From assembly GCF_001428745.1 (NCBI RefSeq), contig NZ_LMIO01000001.1, positions 644,818-708,817 on the forward strand: 64,000 bases of DNA, given 5' to 3'. This document shows, one piece after another, positions 49,797 to 61,697 of the stretch. This stretch comes from Leifsonia sp. Root227 (lineage in GTDB: Bacteria > Actinomycetota > Actinomycetes > Actinomycetales > Microbacteriaceae). Position numbers and translations under genes: made by a program. The notes under the pieces were generated by a model. That model had not been told where the DNA came from. It was given only the letters and a program-made list of their open reading frames with translations, and ran no database searches. Each line of letters opens with the position of its first letter. Positions within the stretch are counted from its first letter, which is position 1.

Positions 49797-52301
49797 GTGG
49801 TTACCGCACTGTATCGCCGCTATCGGCCAGACACCTTCGCCGAGATGATCGGGCAGTCGCAGGTGACCGAGCCGCTGATGACGGCCCTGCGCACCAACCG
49901 GGTCAATCACGCCTACCTGTTCAGCGGTCCGCGCGGCTGCGGCAAGACCACATCCGCCCGCATCCTGGCCCGCTGCCTCAACTGCGCCGAGGGTCCGACG
50001 GACACCCCGTGCGGGAAGTGCTCGAGCTGCATCGAGCTGAGCCGGGACGGCAGCGGATCGCTCGACGTCGTCGAGATCGACGCCGCCAGCCACAACGGCG
50101 TCGACGACGCCCGCGACATCCGGGAGCGCGCCATCTTCGCCCCCGCCCGCGACCGATACAAGATCTTCATCCTCGACGAGGCGCACATGGTCACGCCGCA
50201 GGGCTTCAACGCTCTGCTCAAGATCGTGGAGGAGCCGCCGGAGCACGTGAAGTTCATCTTCGCGACCACGGAACCGGAGAAGGTGATCGGCACCATCCGG
50301 TCCCGCACCCATCACTACCCGTTCCGGCTCGTCCCTCCCGCGCAGATGCTCGAATACGTTCAGACGCTCTGCGACGCAGAGGGCGTGCAGGTCGCTCCTG
50401 GCGTGCTCCCGCTCGTGGTGCGCGCCGGCGGCGGCTCCCCGCGTGACACGCTCTCGCTCCTCGACCAGCTGATGGCGGGCTCCGACGGCACGTCCGTCGA
50501 ATACGAGCGAGCGGTCGCGCTGCTCGGCTACACGCACGCCGCCCTGCTCGATGAAGTGGTCGACGCCATCGCGGCGCGGGATGCGGCTGGAGCGTTCGGC
50601 GCCGTCGACCGCGTCGTGCAGACCGGCCAGGACCCACGGCGCTTCGTCGAAGACCTGCTCGAACGACTCCGCGACCTCATCGTCGTCTCCGCCACCAGCG
50701 CGGAAGGCGCAGCCGCCGTGCTCCGCGGCGTTCCCCAGGACGAACTCGACAGGATGAGCGTGCAGGCGATGAAGTTCGGCGCGGCCGAGCTGTCCCGCTC
50801 TGCGGACATCGTGAATGCGGCGCTCACCGAGATGACGGGGGCCACCTCGCCCCGACTGCACCTCGAGCTGATGATCGCGCGGGTGCTCGTCCCGTCGAGC
50901 GACGCGAGCGAGCGCGGGGCACTTGCCCGCGTGGAGCGACTGGAGCGCCGGGTCGGCGTGAGCGACGCGACGGGTGGGGCAGGAGCGACGGGCGGGGTTG
51001 CGGCTCCGGCTTCGGCTTCGGTCGAGCCCGCTCCCGCGGCTCCGCAGGTCGCGCCGCGACCCGTTGCGGCGCCGGTGGCGACTGCAGCTACGGCGGATTC
51101 GGCCTCGGGTGTGACGGCCGAGGCGCCGGCTGCTTCGGCAGCGCAACGTGGTGCCGCTGCTCCTGCACCTGCACCTGCGCAGGCCGACGAGACCGCCACT
51201 GCTGCTGCCACCACTTCTGCTTCCCCCGCTTCGCAGGCCGCAGCACGGTCCGCAGCGCCTGTCGCGCCTCCCGCGGCGACTCCAGCACCTGCACCGGTCG
51301 GTCCCGTGACGACGCAGCAGGTCAAAGACACCTGGCCGCAGATCCTCGACGCCGTTCAACGGGCGAAGCGCAGCGCGTGGATGGTCGTGTTCACGGCCCA
51401 GGTCCGCTCGCTCAACGACGACGTCCTCACGCTGTCGTTCCCGAGCGACAACGACGTGGCCAGCTTCAAACAGCAGCAGGGCTCGGACACCAAGGGCGTG
51501 AGCGAGTACCTTCGCCAGGCCATCGTCGACCTCCTCGGTATCCGCGTGAAATTCATCGCGCGCGCAGACGGAGCGCAGAGCGGCGGCGCCGGTCCGTCCG
51601 GCGGCGTTCGTCCTGCGCCTGGCGGTCCAGGAGCGGGTGCTCCTGGTGCCGGTGGTGGGGCCGCTGGGTCTGCTCCGTCATCCGCGCCTGCGGCTCCTGC
51701 ACCGTCGACCTCCGCGCCTGCGGCTCCTGCGGCGTCCGCATCTTCCGCGGCCGCGACGTCGGCTCCCGCGACGTCCGCCCCGCCCGCGGCCGCTGCTCCG
51801 TCCGCGCCCGCCGTCACCACGGAGTGGGCCGTCGTCAGCATCCCCGGCGGCGCATCGAGCCCCGGAGAAGCGACCTCCGCAGCGACAGTGGGGGCGCCCG
51901 TGGCGGCGCCCGCGCCGGCCGCATCCGCTCCGTCCGCGGTCGCGACGCTCGAGCGCGAAGACTACCCGCACGACGACGTCCCGCCGCCCGAGATCGAGCC
52001 GCCGTACGAGCCGCCGCTCCCCCCGGAGCCGGAAGGCGAGTGGGCGGTCAGCGCCCCCGACGAACCCTCCATGCCGGACTCGGCGCCCACGGCGCCCTCC
52101 GGGGCTGCCCAGCAGCGTGCATCCACTGGTCCAGCATCCAGCGGCCGGGTCGAGGAGCGTCCGGCGCGCACCTCGCAGGCGGCCGGTGCGCGCACGCCAA
52201 CGTTCCAGCAGCCGCAGCGGTACGGCGAAGCGGTGGTGCGCGAGATCCTCGGCGCCACCTTCATCGAAGAGCAGGCAGCCCCGCCTGCCGGGTCGAGGTA
52301 A
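49797..52301 (+). CDS. dnaX: DNA polymerase III subunit gamma/tau
   Basis: 834 residues. The clamp-loader ATPase start is VVTALYRRYRPDTFAEMIGQ, with Walker A GPRGCGKTT, zinc ligands in CLNCAEGPTDTPCGKCSSC, DEAHMVTPQGFNALLKIVEEPP and a lid domain. After about residue 390 come long Ala/Pro-rich linkers, a tau-like domain near 500-590 (VKDTWPQILDAVQRAKRSAWMV), another linker and a short conserved C-terminus (RYGEAVVREILGATFIEE). GTG 49797 follows TACCAT (49785-49790) by six bases, so it is probably leaderless. I see no obvious slippery site for a gamma product. recR follows after three bases. Confidence 0.96.
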   Translation: MVTALYRRYRPDTFAEMIGQSQVTEPLMTALRTNRVNHAYLFSGPRGCGKTTSARILARCLNCAEGPTDTPCGKCSSCIELSRDGSGSLDVVEIDAASHNGVDDARDIRERAIFAPARDRYKIFILDEAHMVTPQGFNALLKIVEEPPEHVKFIFATTEPEKVIGTIRSRTHHYPFRLVPPAQMLEYVQTLCDAEGVQVAPGVLPLVVRAGGGSPRDTLSLLDQLMAGSDGTSVEYERAVALLGYTHAALLDEVVDAIAARDAAGAFGAVDRVVQTGQDPRRFVEDLLERLRDLIVVSATSAEGAAAVLRGVPQDELDRMSVQAMKFGAAELSRSADIVNAALTEMTGATSPRLHLELMIARVLVPSSDASERGALARVERLERRVGVSDATGGAGATGGVAAPASASVEPAPAAPQVAPRPVAAPVATAATADSASGVTAEAPAASAAQRGAAAPAPAPAQADETATAAATTSASPASQAAARSAAPVAPPAATPAPAPVGPVTTQQVKDTWPQILDAVQRAKRSAWMVVFTAQVRSLNDDVLTLSFPSDNDVASFKQQQGSDTKGVSEYLRQAIVDLLGIRVKFIARADGAQSGGAGPSGGVRPAPGGPGAGAPGAGGGAAGSAPSSAPAAPAPSTSAPAAPAASASSAAATSAPATSAPPAAAAPSAPAVTTEWAVVSIPGGASSPGEATSAATVGAPVAAPAPAASAPSAVATLEREDYPHDDVPPPEIEPPYEPPLPPEPEGEWAVSAPDEPSMPDSAPTAPSGAAQQRASTGPASSGRVEERPARTSQAAGARTPTFQQPQRYGEAVVREILGATFIEEQAAPPAGSR

Positions 52302-52304
52302 CGC

Positions 52305-52901
<597 letters not shown>

Positions 52902-53008
52902 GCGTGCGCAGACCCCATCCCTGACGGTCGACGGCAGGGGCGTCATATGGGATTCCGCGTATGTGATCGCGGCTAGGATGGGGTTTCCGGCTTATCCCAG
53001 GAGTATCA

Positions 53009-55460
<2,452 letters not shown>

Positions 55461-55544
55461 CGCAGGATCCCGTCCGCGCCGTGACAGGCGAGGTCGTCGG
55501 CCGCCGCGGACGAAGGGACGCGCCCGGCACCGTAGGATTGACGG

Positions 55545-57020
55545 GTGAGTAATTCTCCCATCGACGTCGTCCTCATCGGCGGTGGCATCATGAGTGCCAC
55601 GCTCGGAGCCCTCATCCAGAGGGTGCAGCCGGATTGGACCATCCGGCTGTACGAGAACCTGGGCGAGGTGGCGCAGGAGAGTTCCAACCCGTGGAACAAC
55701 GCGGGAACCGGCCACGCAGCCCTCTGCGAGCTCAACTACATGCCAGAGGCGTCCGACGGCACGGTCGACCCTGCGAAGGCCATCGCGATCAACGAGCAGT
55801 TCCAGCTCAGCCGCCAGTTCTGGGCGAGCCTGGTGACGTCAGGCGACCTCCCTGAGCCGTCCACGTTCATCAACTCCACGCCGCACATGACGTTCGTGCA
55901 CGGCCGCGACAACGTCACGTACCTGCGCAAGCGCTACGAGGCGCTCAAAGACCAGCCGCTGTTCGCCGGCATGGAGTACACGGAGGACCCGGCCGTGCTG
56001 GCCGAGTGGACCCCGCTGCTCACCAAGAAGCGCAACCCGAGGCAGCGCGTCGCCGCGACCAGGGTGCCGGCAGGAACCGACGTCGACTTCGGCGCGCTCA
56101 CCAAGGCGCTCGTGGACGACCTCCAGCGCCGCGGCGCAGACGTCGCCCTCAACCACAAGGTGCGCAGCATCAAGCGCACCAGAGACGGCCTCTGGAAGCT
56201 CAAGGTGCGCCACCAGGTCGGTCACACCCCGCACGAGGTCACCGCGCGCTTCGTGTTCGTCGGTGCAGGAGGCGGCGCGCTGCACCTGCTGCAGAAGTCG
56301 GGCATCCCCGAGATCAACGGCTTCGGCGGGTTCCCGATCTCCGGGCAGTTCCTGCGCACGAGCGACCCGAAGATCGTCGCCCAGCACCAGGCCAAGGTCT
56401 ACGGCAAGGCCGCCGTCGGCGCTCCGCCGATGTCGGTGCCGCACCTCGACACGCGCGTGGTCGACGGCCAGACGTCTCTGCTGTTCGGCCCGTACGCGGG
56501 ATTCAGCCCCAAGTTCCTCAAGACCGGCACGTGGTGGGACCTGCCAGGTTCTGTCCGGCCGGGCAACCTCATCCCGATGCTCGCGGTCGCGAAGGACAAC
56601 TTCGACCTCATCAAGTACCTCGTCGGCGAACTGCTCGCCAACCGGGCCAAGAAGATGAAGGCGCTGCAGGAGTTCATGCCGACCGCCAAGAGCGAGGACT
56701 GGGAGCTCATCACCGCCGGCCAGCGCGTCCAGGTGATGAAGAAGGACGCGAAGAAGGGCGGCGTGCTGCAGTTCGGCACGGAGGTCATCGCATCGGAGGA
56801 CGGCTCGATCGCCGGTCTCCTCGGTGCTTCGCCGGGCGCATCCACCGCGGTGCCGATCATGCTCGACCTGCTCAAGCGCTGCTTCCCCGACCGCTACAAC
56901 GCCTGGCTGCCGACGCTCACGGAGCTCGTCCCCACCATTGGGACGACCCTGAACGACCGGCCTGCCGAGGCAGAGCGCGTCACCGCCGCGACGGCCGACA
57001 TCCTCCACATCTCGCGCTGA
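55545..57020 (+). CDS. mqo: Malate:quinone oxidoreductase
   Basis: 491 residues; FAD-dependent peripheral membrane enzyme oxidising malate to oxaloacetate with quinone. The FAD fold is [17 protein letters not shown], followed by [18 protein letters not shown] and [17 protein letters not shown], and a C-terminal [19 protein letters not shown] 55545 lies six bases after TAGGAT (55533-55538), so the transcript is probably leaderless. A strong terminator follows at 57046. Confidence 0.96.
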   Translation: MSNSPIDVVLIGGGIMSATLGALIQRVQPDWTIRLYENLGEVAQESSNPWNNAGTGHAALCELNYMPEASDGTVDPAKAIAINEQFQLSRQFWASLVTSGDLPEPSTFINSTPHMTFVHGRDNVTYLRKRYEALKDQPLFAGMEYTEDPAVLAEWTPLLTKKRNPRQRVAATRVPAGTDVDFGALTKALVDDLQRRGADVALNHKVRSIKRTRDGLWKLKVRHQVGHTPHEVTARFVFVGAGGGALHLLQKSGIPEINGFGGFPISGQFLRTSDPKIVAQHQAKVYGKAAVGAPPMSVPHLDTRVVDGQTSLLFGPYAGFSPKFLKTGTWWDLPGSVRPGNLIPMLAVAKDNFDLIKYLVGELLANRAKKMKALQEFMPTAKSEDWELITAGQRVQVMKKDAKKGGVLQFGTEVIASEDGSIAGLLGASPGASTAVPIMLDLLKRCFPDRYNAWLPTLTELVPTIGTTLNDRPAEAERVTAATADILHISR

Positions 57021-57045
57021 CCCAGGCGCACTCCTCGTGCGGAGA

Positions 57046-57072
57046 GTGCGGTCGGCGCAGTTCCGACCGCAC
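57046..57072 (+). terminator. Terminator after mqo
   Basis: A perfect 10-bp stem (GTGCGGTCGG with CCGACCGCAC) and a seven-base loop, followed by CTTCTG. It separates mqo from the ABC-F leader promoter that begins 20 bases later. Confidence 0.75.
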
Positions 57073-57091
57073 CTTCTGCACGAATCGTGCC

Positions 57092-57311
57092 TGGACAAAA
57101 CGCGCGCGACGTTGGTAGAGTCGTCGGCGCTATGAAGTAGGAATCTCCTTTCGTCCCGCGCCTGAGGCTTTCGCCCTCGCGATGCTGTGCATCGTGGCGC
57201 CGTCGACATAGCCGGATGACATCGTCATCACTATTCAGCGCTCCGGCGCGGCTATCGGCGGGAACACCCGGCGGGAATCGGCTCCACGGAGCGCTCGAAA
57301 AGGCGGATTCC
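57092..57311 (+). promoter_or_regulatory. Promoter and structured leader of the ABC-F gene
   Basis: TGGACA (57092-57097), an 18-base spacer and TAGAGT (57116-57121) predict a start near 57128. Three or four bases later is ATG AAG TAG (57132-57140), a two-codon reading frame. A second short frame, MLCIVAPST (57182-57211), follows, overlapping a hairpin CGATGC/GCATCG; another hairpin GATGAC/GTCATC (57215-57229) covers an in-frame ATG at 57216. The ABC-F start at 57312 is about 180 bases from the transcript start. Short frames plus alternative hairpins before an ABC-F gene suggest ribosome-stalling attenuation. Confidence 0.55.
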
Positions 57312-59024
57312 ATGCCAGTAAACCTTCCAACGACGATCCCGACCGCAGCCACGGACGCCGCGGCACCTGCTGCCCCGGCTCACCCGGCCCACCCGGCTCA
57401 TGCCGCGGTCGCCGACCACCTCAAGGCGGACGGCGTCTCGCAGAGCTACGGCGATCACCGGGTGCTCACCGACGTGTCCATCACGGTCGCGCCCGGCGCA
57501 CGTCTCGGCCTGATCGGCGAGAACGGCGTCGGCAAGTCGACGCTCCTGCGCATCCTGGGCGGCGCGGAGACTCCGGACGGGGGAACGCTCGTGCGTCCCG
57601 CGCGCACCGGCATCCTCTGGCAGGAGGTCCGCTTCGCGCCGGAGGACACGCTCGCGGCCCTCATCGAGAGCTCGCTGGCGGAGGTGCGCGCCGTCGAGCG
57701 CGAGCTCGAGGCGTCCGCGTCCGCGCTCGGCGGTGACGACCAGGACGCGGACGCGCGCTACGCCAACGCCCTGGATGCGGCGGAGAACGCCGACGTCTGG
57801 AGCGTGGATGCGCGCCGTGACGAACTCCTCGACGGCCTCGGTGTCGGGTCCATCCCGCTGCACAGGCGGCTGTCCGAGGTGTCAGGCGGCCAGCGCAGCA
57901 GGTTCGCCATCGCGGCGCTCCTGCTGTCCAGGCCGGATGCGCTCCTCCTCGACGAGCCCACGAACCATCTCGACGACGACGCTGCCCGCTTCCTCGAACG
58001 GCAGCTCATCGCCTGGCGGGGACCCGTGGTGTTCGCCAGCCACGACCGCGCCTTCCTGGACGCGGTCGCGACGGGCCTGCTCGACCTCGACCCTTCTCGT
58101 TCAGGCACGACAGTGTTCGGCGGCAACTACTCCGCGTACCTCGCCGCGAAAGCGGACGAGAGGCAGCGCTGGGAGAAGCAGTTCGCCGACGAACAGGACG
58201 AGCTGAAGGCGCTGAAGTTCGCGGTCGACGTGACCGCTCGCGGCATCGCCTGGTCGGGCAAAGTGCGCGACAACGACAAGTTCGCGAAGTCGTTCAAGGG
58301 CGGCGCGCTCGACAAGCAGATCAGCCGTCGCATCAAGAACGCGTCCGGCAGGCTCGACGAGCTTCGGGAGACCCAGGTGCGCAAGCCACCGGCGATCCTG
58401 AGCTTCGCCGGCATCCCGACCGGTTCGCAGGCGCTGAACGAGGAGGCAGGCACGCTTGTGCAGGTGTCGGATGCGCGCATCCCCGACCGGCTCGACATCG
58501 CGTCGTTCCGGGTGGAACCGCAGTCTCGCATCCTGATCACCGGACACAATGGCGCAGGCAAGTCGACCCTGCTGTCGGCGCTGGCCGGGCTGCAGCAGGT
58601 GGAGACGGGCGCGGTGACGAGGCGGAAGGGGCTGCGCGTCGGCCTCCTCGAACAGGATGTGCGCTTCGCCGACCCGGCGGCCAGCTCTCGCCGCATCTAC
58701 GAGGAACGCCTCGGGGAGCGGCGGGCGGAAGCCGTGCCGCTGACCGGCCTCGGTCTCGTCGCGCCCCGCGATGTCGACCGTCCGGTCGGCACGCTCTCGA
58801 TCGGGCAGCAGCGCAGGCTCGCACTGGCGCTGATCCTCGCGAAACCGCCGCACGTGTTCCTGCTCGACGAACCCACCAACCACCTCTCGCTGTCGCTCGC
58901 GACCGAGCTGGAGGAGGCACTCGGGGCGTACCCGGGGGCCGTGGTGGTGGCGAGCCACGACCGCTGGCTGCGCGCGGCGTGGACGGGCGAGCGGGTGGAG
59001 ATGGCCGGCGGGCGGATCGTGTGA
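57312..59024 (+). CDS. ABC-F family ATPase (ribosome-associated)
   Basis: 570 residues from ATG 57312, preceded by AAAAGG eight bases upstream; an in-frame ATG at 57216 would add 32 residues but is less well supported. Two ABC domains without membrane helices: Walker A GENGVGKST, signature SGGQRSRFAIA and LLLDEPTNHLDDD in the first; GHNGAGKST, a degenerate signature LSIGQQRRLAL and LLDEPTNHLS in the second, joined by a basic helical linker (residues ~260-350). ABC-F proteins bind the ribosomal E site; some give antibiotic resistance, others are housekeeping. The structured leader favours a drug-responsive role (inference). Confidence 0.88.
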   Translation: MPVNLPTTIPTAATDAAAPAAPAHPAHPAHAAVADHLKADGVSQSYGDHRVLTDVSITVAPGARLGLIGENGVGKSTLLRILGGAETPDGGTLVRPARTGILWQEVRFAPEDTLAALIESSLAEVRAVERELEASASALGGDDQDADARYANALDAAENADVWSVDARRDELLDGLGVGSIPLHRRLSEVSGGQRSRFAIAALLLSRPDALLLDEPTNHLDDDAARFLERQLIAWRGPVVFASHDRAFLDAVATGLLDLDPSRSGTTVFGGNYSAYLAAKADERQRWEKQFADEQDELKALKFAVDVTARGIAWSGKVRDNDKFAKSFKGGALDKQISRRIKNASGRLDELRETQVRKPPAILSFAGIPTGSQALNEEAGTLVQVSDARIPDRLDIASFRVEPQSRILITGHNGAGKSTLLSALAGLQQVETGAVTRRKGLRVGLLEQDVRFADPAASSRRIYEERLGERRAEAVPLTGLGLVAPRDVDRPVGTLSIGQQRRLALALILAKPPHVFLLDEPTNHLSLSLATELEEALGAYPGAVVVASHDRWLRAAWTGERVEMAGGRIV

Positions 59025-59061
59025 CGCGCGGCGGCTCGCGCGTTGAGGCGCTTGCTTAACC

Positions 59062-59079
59062 TTCGAACATATGTTCGAA
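59062..59079. promoter_or_regulatory. LexA (SOS) box
   Basis: A perfect 18-bp palindrome TTCGAACATATGTTCGAA that contains the actinobacterial SOS consensus TCGAAC(N4)GTTCGA without mismatch. It ends seven bases before the start codon of the radical-SAM gene, where it would block transcription until LexA is cleaved after DNA damage. Confidence 0.92.
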
Positions 59080-59086
59080 TGAACGC

Positions 59087-60223
59087 ATGAGATGGAGCGG
59101 GCAAGAACTCACGGCGGAGGAGCCGTCGACGCTGCCGGGGTTGGCGCGGCTCAACAACCTGGTGCGCTCGGTGCGCACGCCCGACTTCGCGGGCATCACG
59201 TTTCACGAGGTGCTCGCGAAGTCGGCGCTCAACAAGATCCCCGGCGGGGGAGGGCCGATGCCGTTCGGCTGGACCATCAACCCGTACCGCGGATGCTCGC
59301 ACGCGTGCGTCTATTGCTTCGCCAGGCCGACGCACTCCTATCTCGAACTCGACTCGGGCAAAGACTTCGATCAGGAGATCATCGTCAAGGTCAATGTGGC
59401 CGATGTCCTCCGCAAGGAGCTGAGCAAGCCCAGCTGGGGGCACCACCCGGTGGCGCTCGGCACCAACACCGACCCGTACCAGCGGGCGGAGGGGCGCTAC
59501 GCGCTGATGCCGGGGATCATCGACGCCCTCGCCGACACGGGCACGCCGTTCAGCATCCTCACCAAGGGGTCGTTGCTCCGGCGCGACCTGGACCAGCTGG
59601 CGGATGCGGCCCGCCGGGTCCCCGTCGACCTGGCGATGTCCATCGCGGTGTACGACGACGACCTGCAGCAGTCCGTCGAGCCTGGCACCCCCAGCACCAA
59701 GGCGCGCCTGGCGACGGTCACGGCCGTCCGAGAGCACGGGCTCGACTGCGCGGTGTTCCTGATGCCGATCCTCCCGTACTTGACCGACACCAGGGCGCAC
59801 CTCGACGAGGCGTTGCGGCAGGCGAAGGAGGCGGGGGCGACGTCGGTGCTCTACACCGCGCTCCACCTCAAGCCGGGCGTGAAGGAGTGGTACTACCTCT
59901 GGCTCGGGCGCGAGCATCCCGACCTGCTCCCGCAGTACCGACGAATGTACGGAGGCGGCGCGCACGCGCCCAAGGAGTACCGGCGGTGGCTCGCGGCCAA
60001 GATCAAGCCGCTGATCGCCGCGCACGGTCTGGAGCGCGGAGAGGAAGACCCTGTCACTGGAGGCGTGCGGTCGACGGCGCTCGGCATGCTGCGCGACGGC
60101 GAGGGGGAACGGCGCGTGACGGCTGCCGCCTCCGGGGTGCGCCGCACGCGGGTGATACCGGAGGAGGCGGATGCGGAGGCGAACGGGCTCACCGTGCTGG
60201 GGGTGCAGCCGACGCTGTTCTGA
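59087..60223 (+). CDS. Rv2578c-family radical SAM protein, SOS-controlled
   Basis: 378 residues. The [4Fe-4S]/SAM motif is Cys70-x3-Cys74-x2-Cys77 (CSHACVYC) after WTINPYRG, with GTNTDPYQRAEGRY and LAMSIAVYDDDLQQ following. This matches the Rv2578c group, whose mycobacterial member is part of the LexA regulon (established knowledge). The reaction is unknown but is probably linked to DNA damage. ATG 59087 is immediately after the LexA box, so the transcript is leaderless or nearly so. Intact and of normal length. Confidence 0.92.
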   Translation: MRWSGQELTAEEPSTLPGLARLNNLVRSVRTPDFAGITFHEVLAKSALNKIPGGGGPMPFGWTINPYRGCSHACVYCFARPTHSYLELDSGKDFDQEIIVKVNVADVLRKELSKPSWGHHPVALGTNTDPYQRAEGRYALMPGIIDALADTGTPFSILTKGSLLRRDLDQLADAARRVPVDLAMSIAVYDDDLQQSVEPGTPSTKARLATVTAVREHGLDCAVFLMPILPYLTDTRAHLDEALRQAKEAGATSVLYTALHLKPGVKEWYYLWLGREHPDLLPQYRRMYGGGAHAPKEYRRWLAAKIKPLIAAHGLERGEEDPVTGGVRSTALGMLRDGEGERRVTAAASGVRRTRVIPEEADAEANGLTVLGVQPTLF

Positions 60224-60332
60224 TCGAGCCACGTTTCCGGGGTACACGGGGTGAAGATCGGGGTACGCAGGGGGTGAGAGTGATGGCATAATCCATCTGA
60301 GGCGCACGGACGCCGTACACGAGGGGGTGGCG

Positions 60333-61697
60333 ATGTCGCTCGGGCTACCGAGTCATCTGTCGCGTGTCGCCAACTCGCGGGCACTGGCCGCCGCTGCGCG
60401 GTGGGCTGCACTGGTGTGCCTGGGGTCCGCCTTCGTCAATGTGGCGGTCGCAGGGTTCGGGTCGGCGGGGGCGTACTCCTGGATCGGACTGCTGGTGCTG
60501 CTGCCGATGGTCGGGCTGCTGGTGCTGCTGTCGCGCGGGAGGACCGTCATCTTGACAGTGGCCTACCTCGTGGTCGGCGCCTTCTCGACGTACTTCTACG
60601 TGCTGATCCTGCTCGACTTCAACCCCGGATACGCGGACACCAACCTGTTCGTCATCGCACTGCCGGTGGTCGCGATGACTCTTGTCGGCGGCGCAGGCAC
60701 AGGGTCGCTCTACGGCATCCTGTGGTCGACGCTCGGGTTCGCGCTCGCCGAGACGGCGGTCGTGCTGGCCGCGCTCACGGCGGGGCGGGGGTTCCGGCCG
60801 GATGCGATCTCGCTCGGCGCCTACCTCCTGTTCGTCGGGATCTTCGCGTTCGACGGGCTGACCAGAGGCTCCAGAAGCCGTCCGCAATCGGCCATCCACC
60901 GATCGGTTCGGGATGCGCGGCTCATCGACCTGCGCCGCGACGTGATCGCGGAGTACGCAGCCGACCTTCACGACACGGTGCTCAGCGATCTGCTCGCGCT
61001 TGCCGCCGCGCGGCCAGGGCAGCTCCCGCCGAAGCTGCGAGAGCGCATCGAGGCCGACCTGCTGAGCCTCGGGGCGTCGGTGGCAGGCCGACAGCATGGC
61101 ACCGCCGGCGAGGCGGGCGGCGCTGATGGGGCGGGCGCCGCAGGAACCGCGGCTGAATCAGGGCGTGCTCACGACGCCGACTGGTCTTCGTCACGTCCGG
61201 CCCGGCCGCCCTCCGATCCCGCCTGGCCACCGTCAGGTCCCGTGCGGCAGGGAATGCCGCATCCACTGGGCGACGACGGACCAGGGGAAGCATGGTTCGA
61301 CAGCGAACTCCACCAGGCCATCGAGCAGGCGCGCGACGAAGGGTTGGCGGTCAGCGTATCCGGCGACAGGGATGTGCTCGCCACGCTCTCACCGGACAGG
61401 AGGCGGGCCGTCGGGCTCGCCGTGCGGCAGTGCCTCGTCAACGTCGTCAGGCACTCCGGGAGTGCGACGGCGGAGGTCACGCTGTCGTCGTCAGGGGGCT
61501 CCGTCTCCGTCATGGTCGTGGACGAAGGGCGCGGGTTCGTGCCGTCCGCGGCCGCGAGCGACAGACTCGGGCTGCGGCAGTCCGTGCACGACAGGATCGA
61601 GCGCGTCGGCGGGATCGTGACCGTCTACTCGAGCGAAGACGTCGGCACCACCGTGCTCATCGTCGTCCCGTCATACGACGAGGAGGCCGCAGGATGA
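60333..61697 (+). CDS. Sensor histidine kinase (LiaS/NarX-like)
   Basis: 454 residues. Five or six membrane helices (25-170), a DHp helix with phospho-accepting His213 in DLHDTVLSDL, a Gly/Ala/Pro-rich insert (about 240-320) and an HATPase domain with N-box QCLVNVVRHSG and G-box VDEGRGF. It phosphorylates the response regulator two genes downstream (inference). ATG 60333 is preferred over GTG 60327 because GAGGGGG lies five bases before it. Overlaps the next gene (ATGA). Confidence 0.85.
   Translation: MSLGLPSHLSRVANSRALAAAARWAALVCLGSAFVNVAVAGFGSAGAYSWIGLLVLLPMVGLLVLLSRGRTVILTVAYLVVGAFSTYFYVLILLDFNPGYADTNLFVIALPVVAMTLVGGAGTGSLYGILWSTLGFALAETAVVLAALTAGRGFRPDAISLGAYLLFVGIFAFDGLTRGSRSRPQSAIHRSVRDARLIDLRRDVIAEYAADLHDTVLSDLLALAAARPGQLPPKLRERIEADLLSLGASVAGRQHGTAGEAGGADGAGAAGTAAESGRAHDADWSSSRPARPPSDPAWPPSGPVRQGMPHPLGDDGPGEAWFDSELHQAIEQARDEGLAVSVSGDRDVLATLSPDRRRAVGLAVRQCLVNVVRHSGSATAEVTLSSSGGSVSVMVVDEGRGFVPSAAASDRLGLRQSVHDRIERVGGIVTVYSSEDVGTTVLIVVPSYDEEAAG

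Noticed and set aside
50900..52100. Programmed frameshift site giving a DnaX gamma subunit
   Set aside because: No A-rich slippery heptamer with a downstream hairpin was found; the Ala/Pro-rich linkers are simply G+C-rich low-complexity coding sequence.
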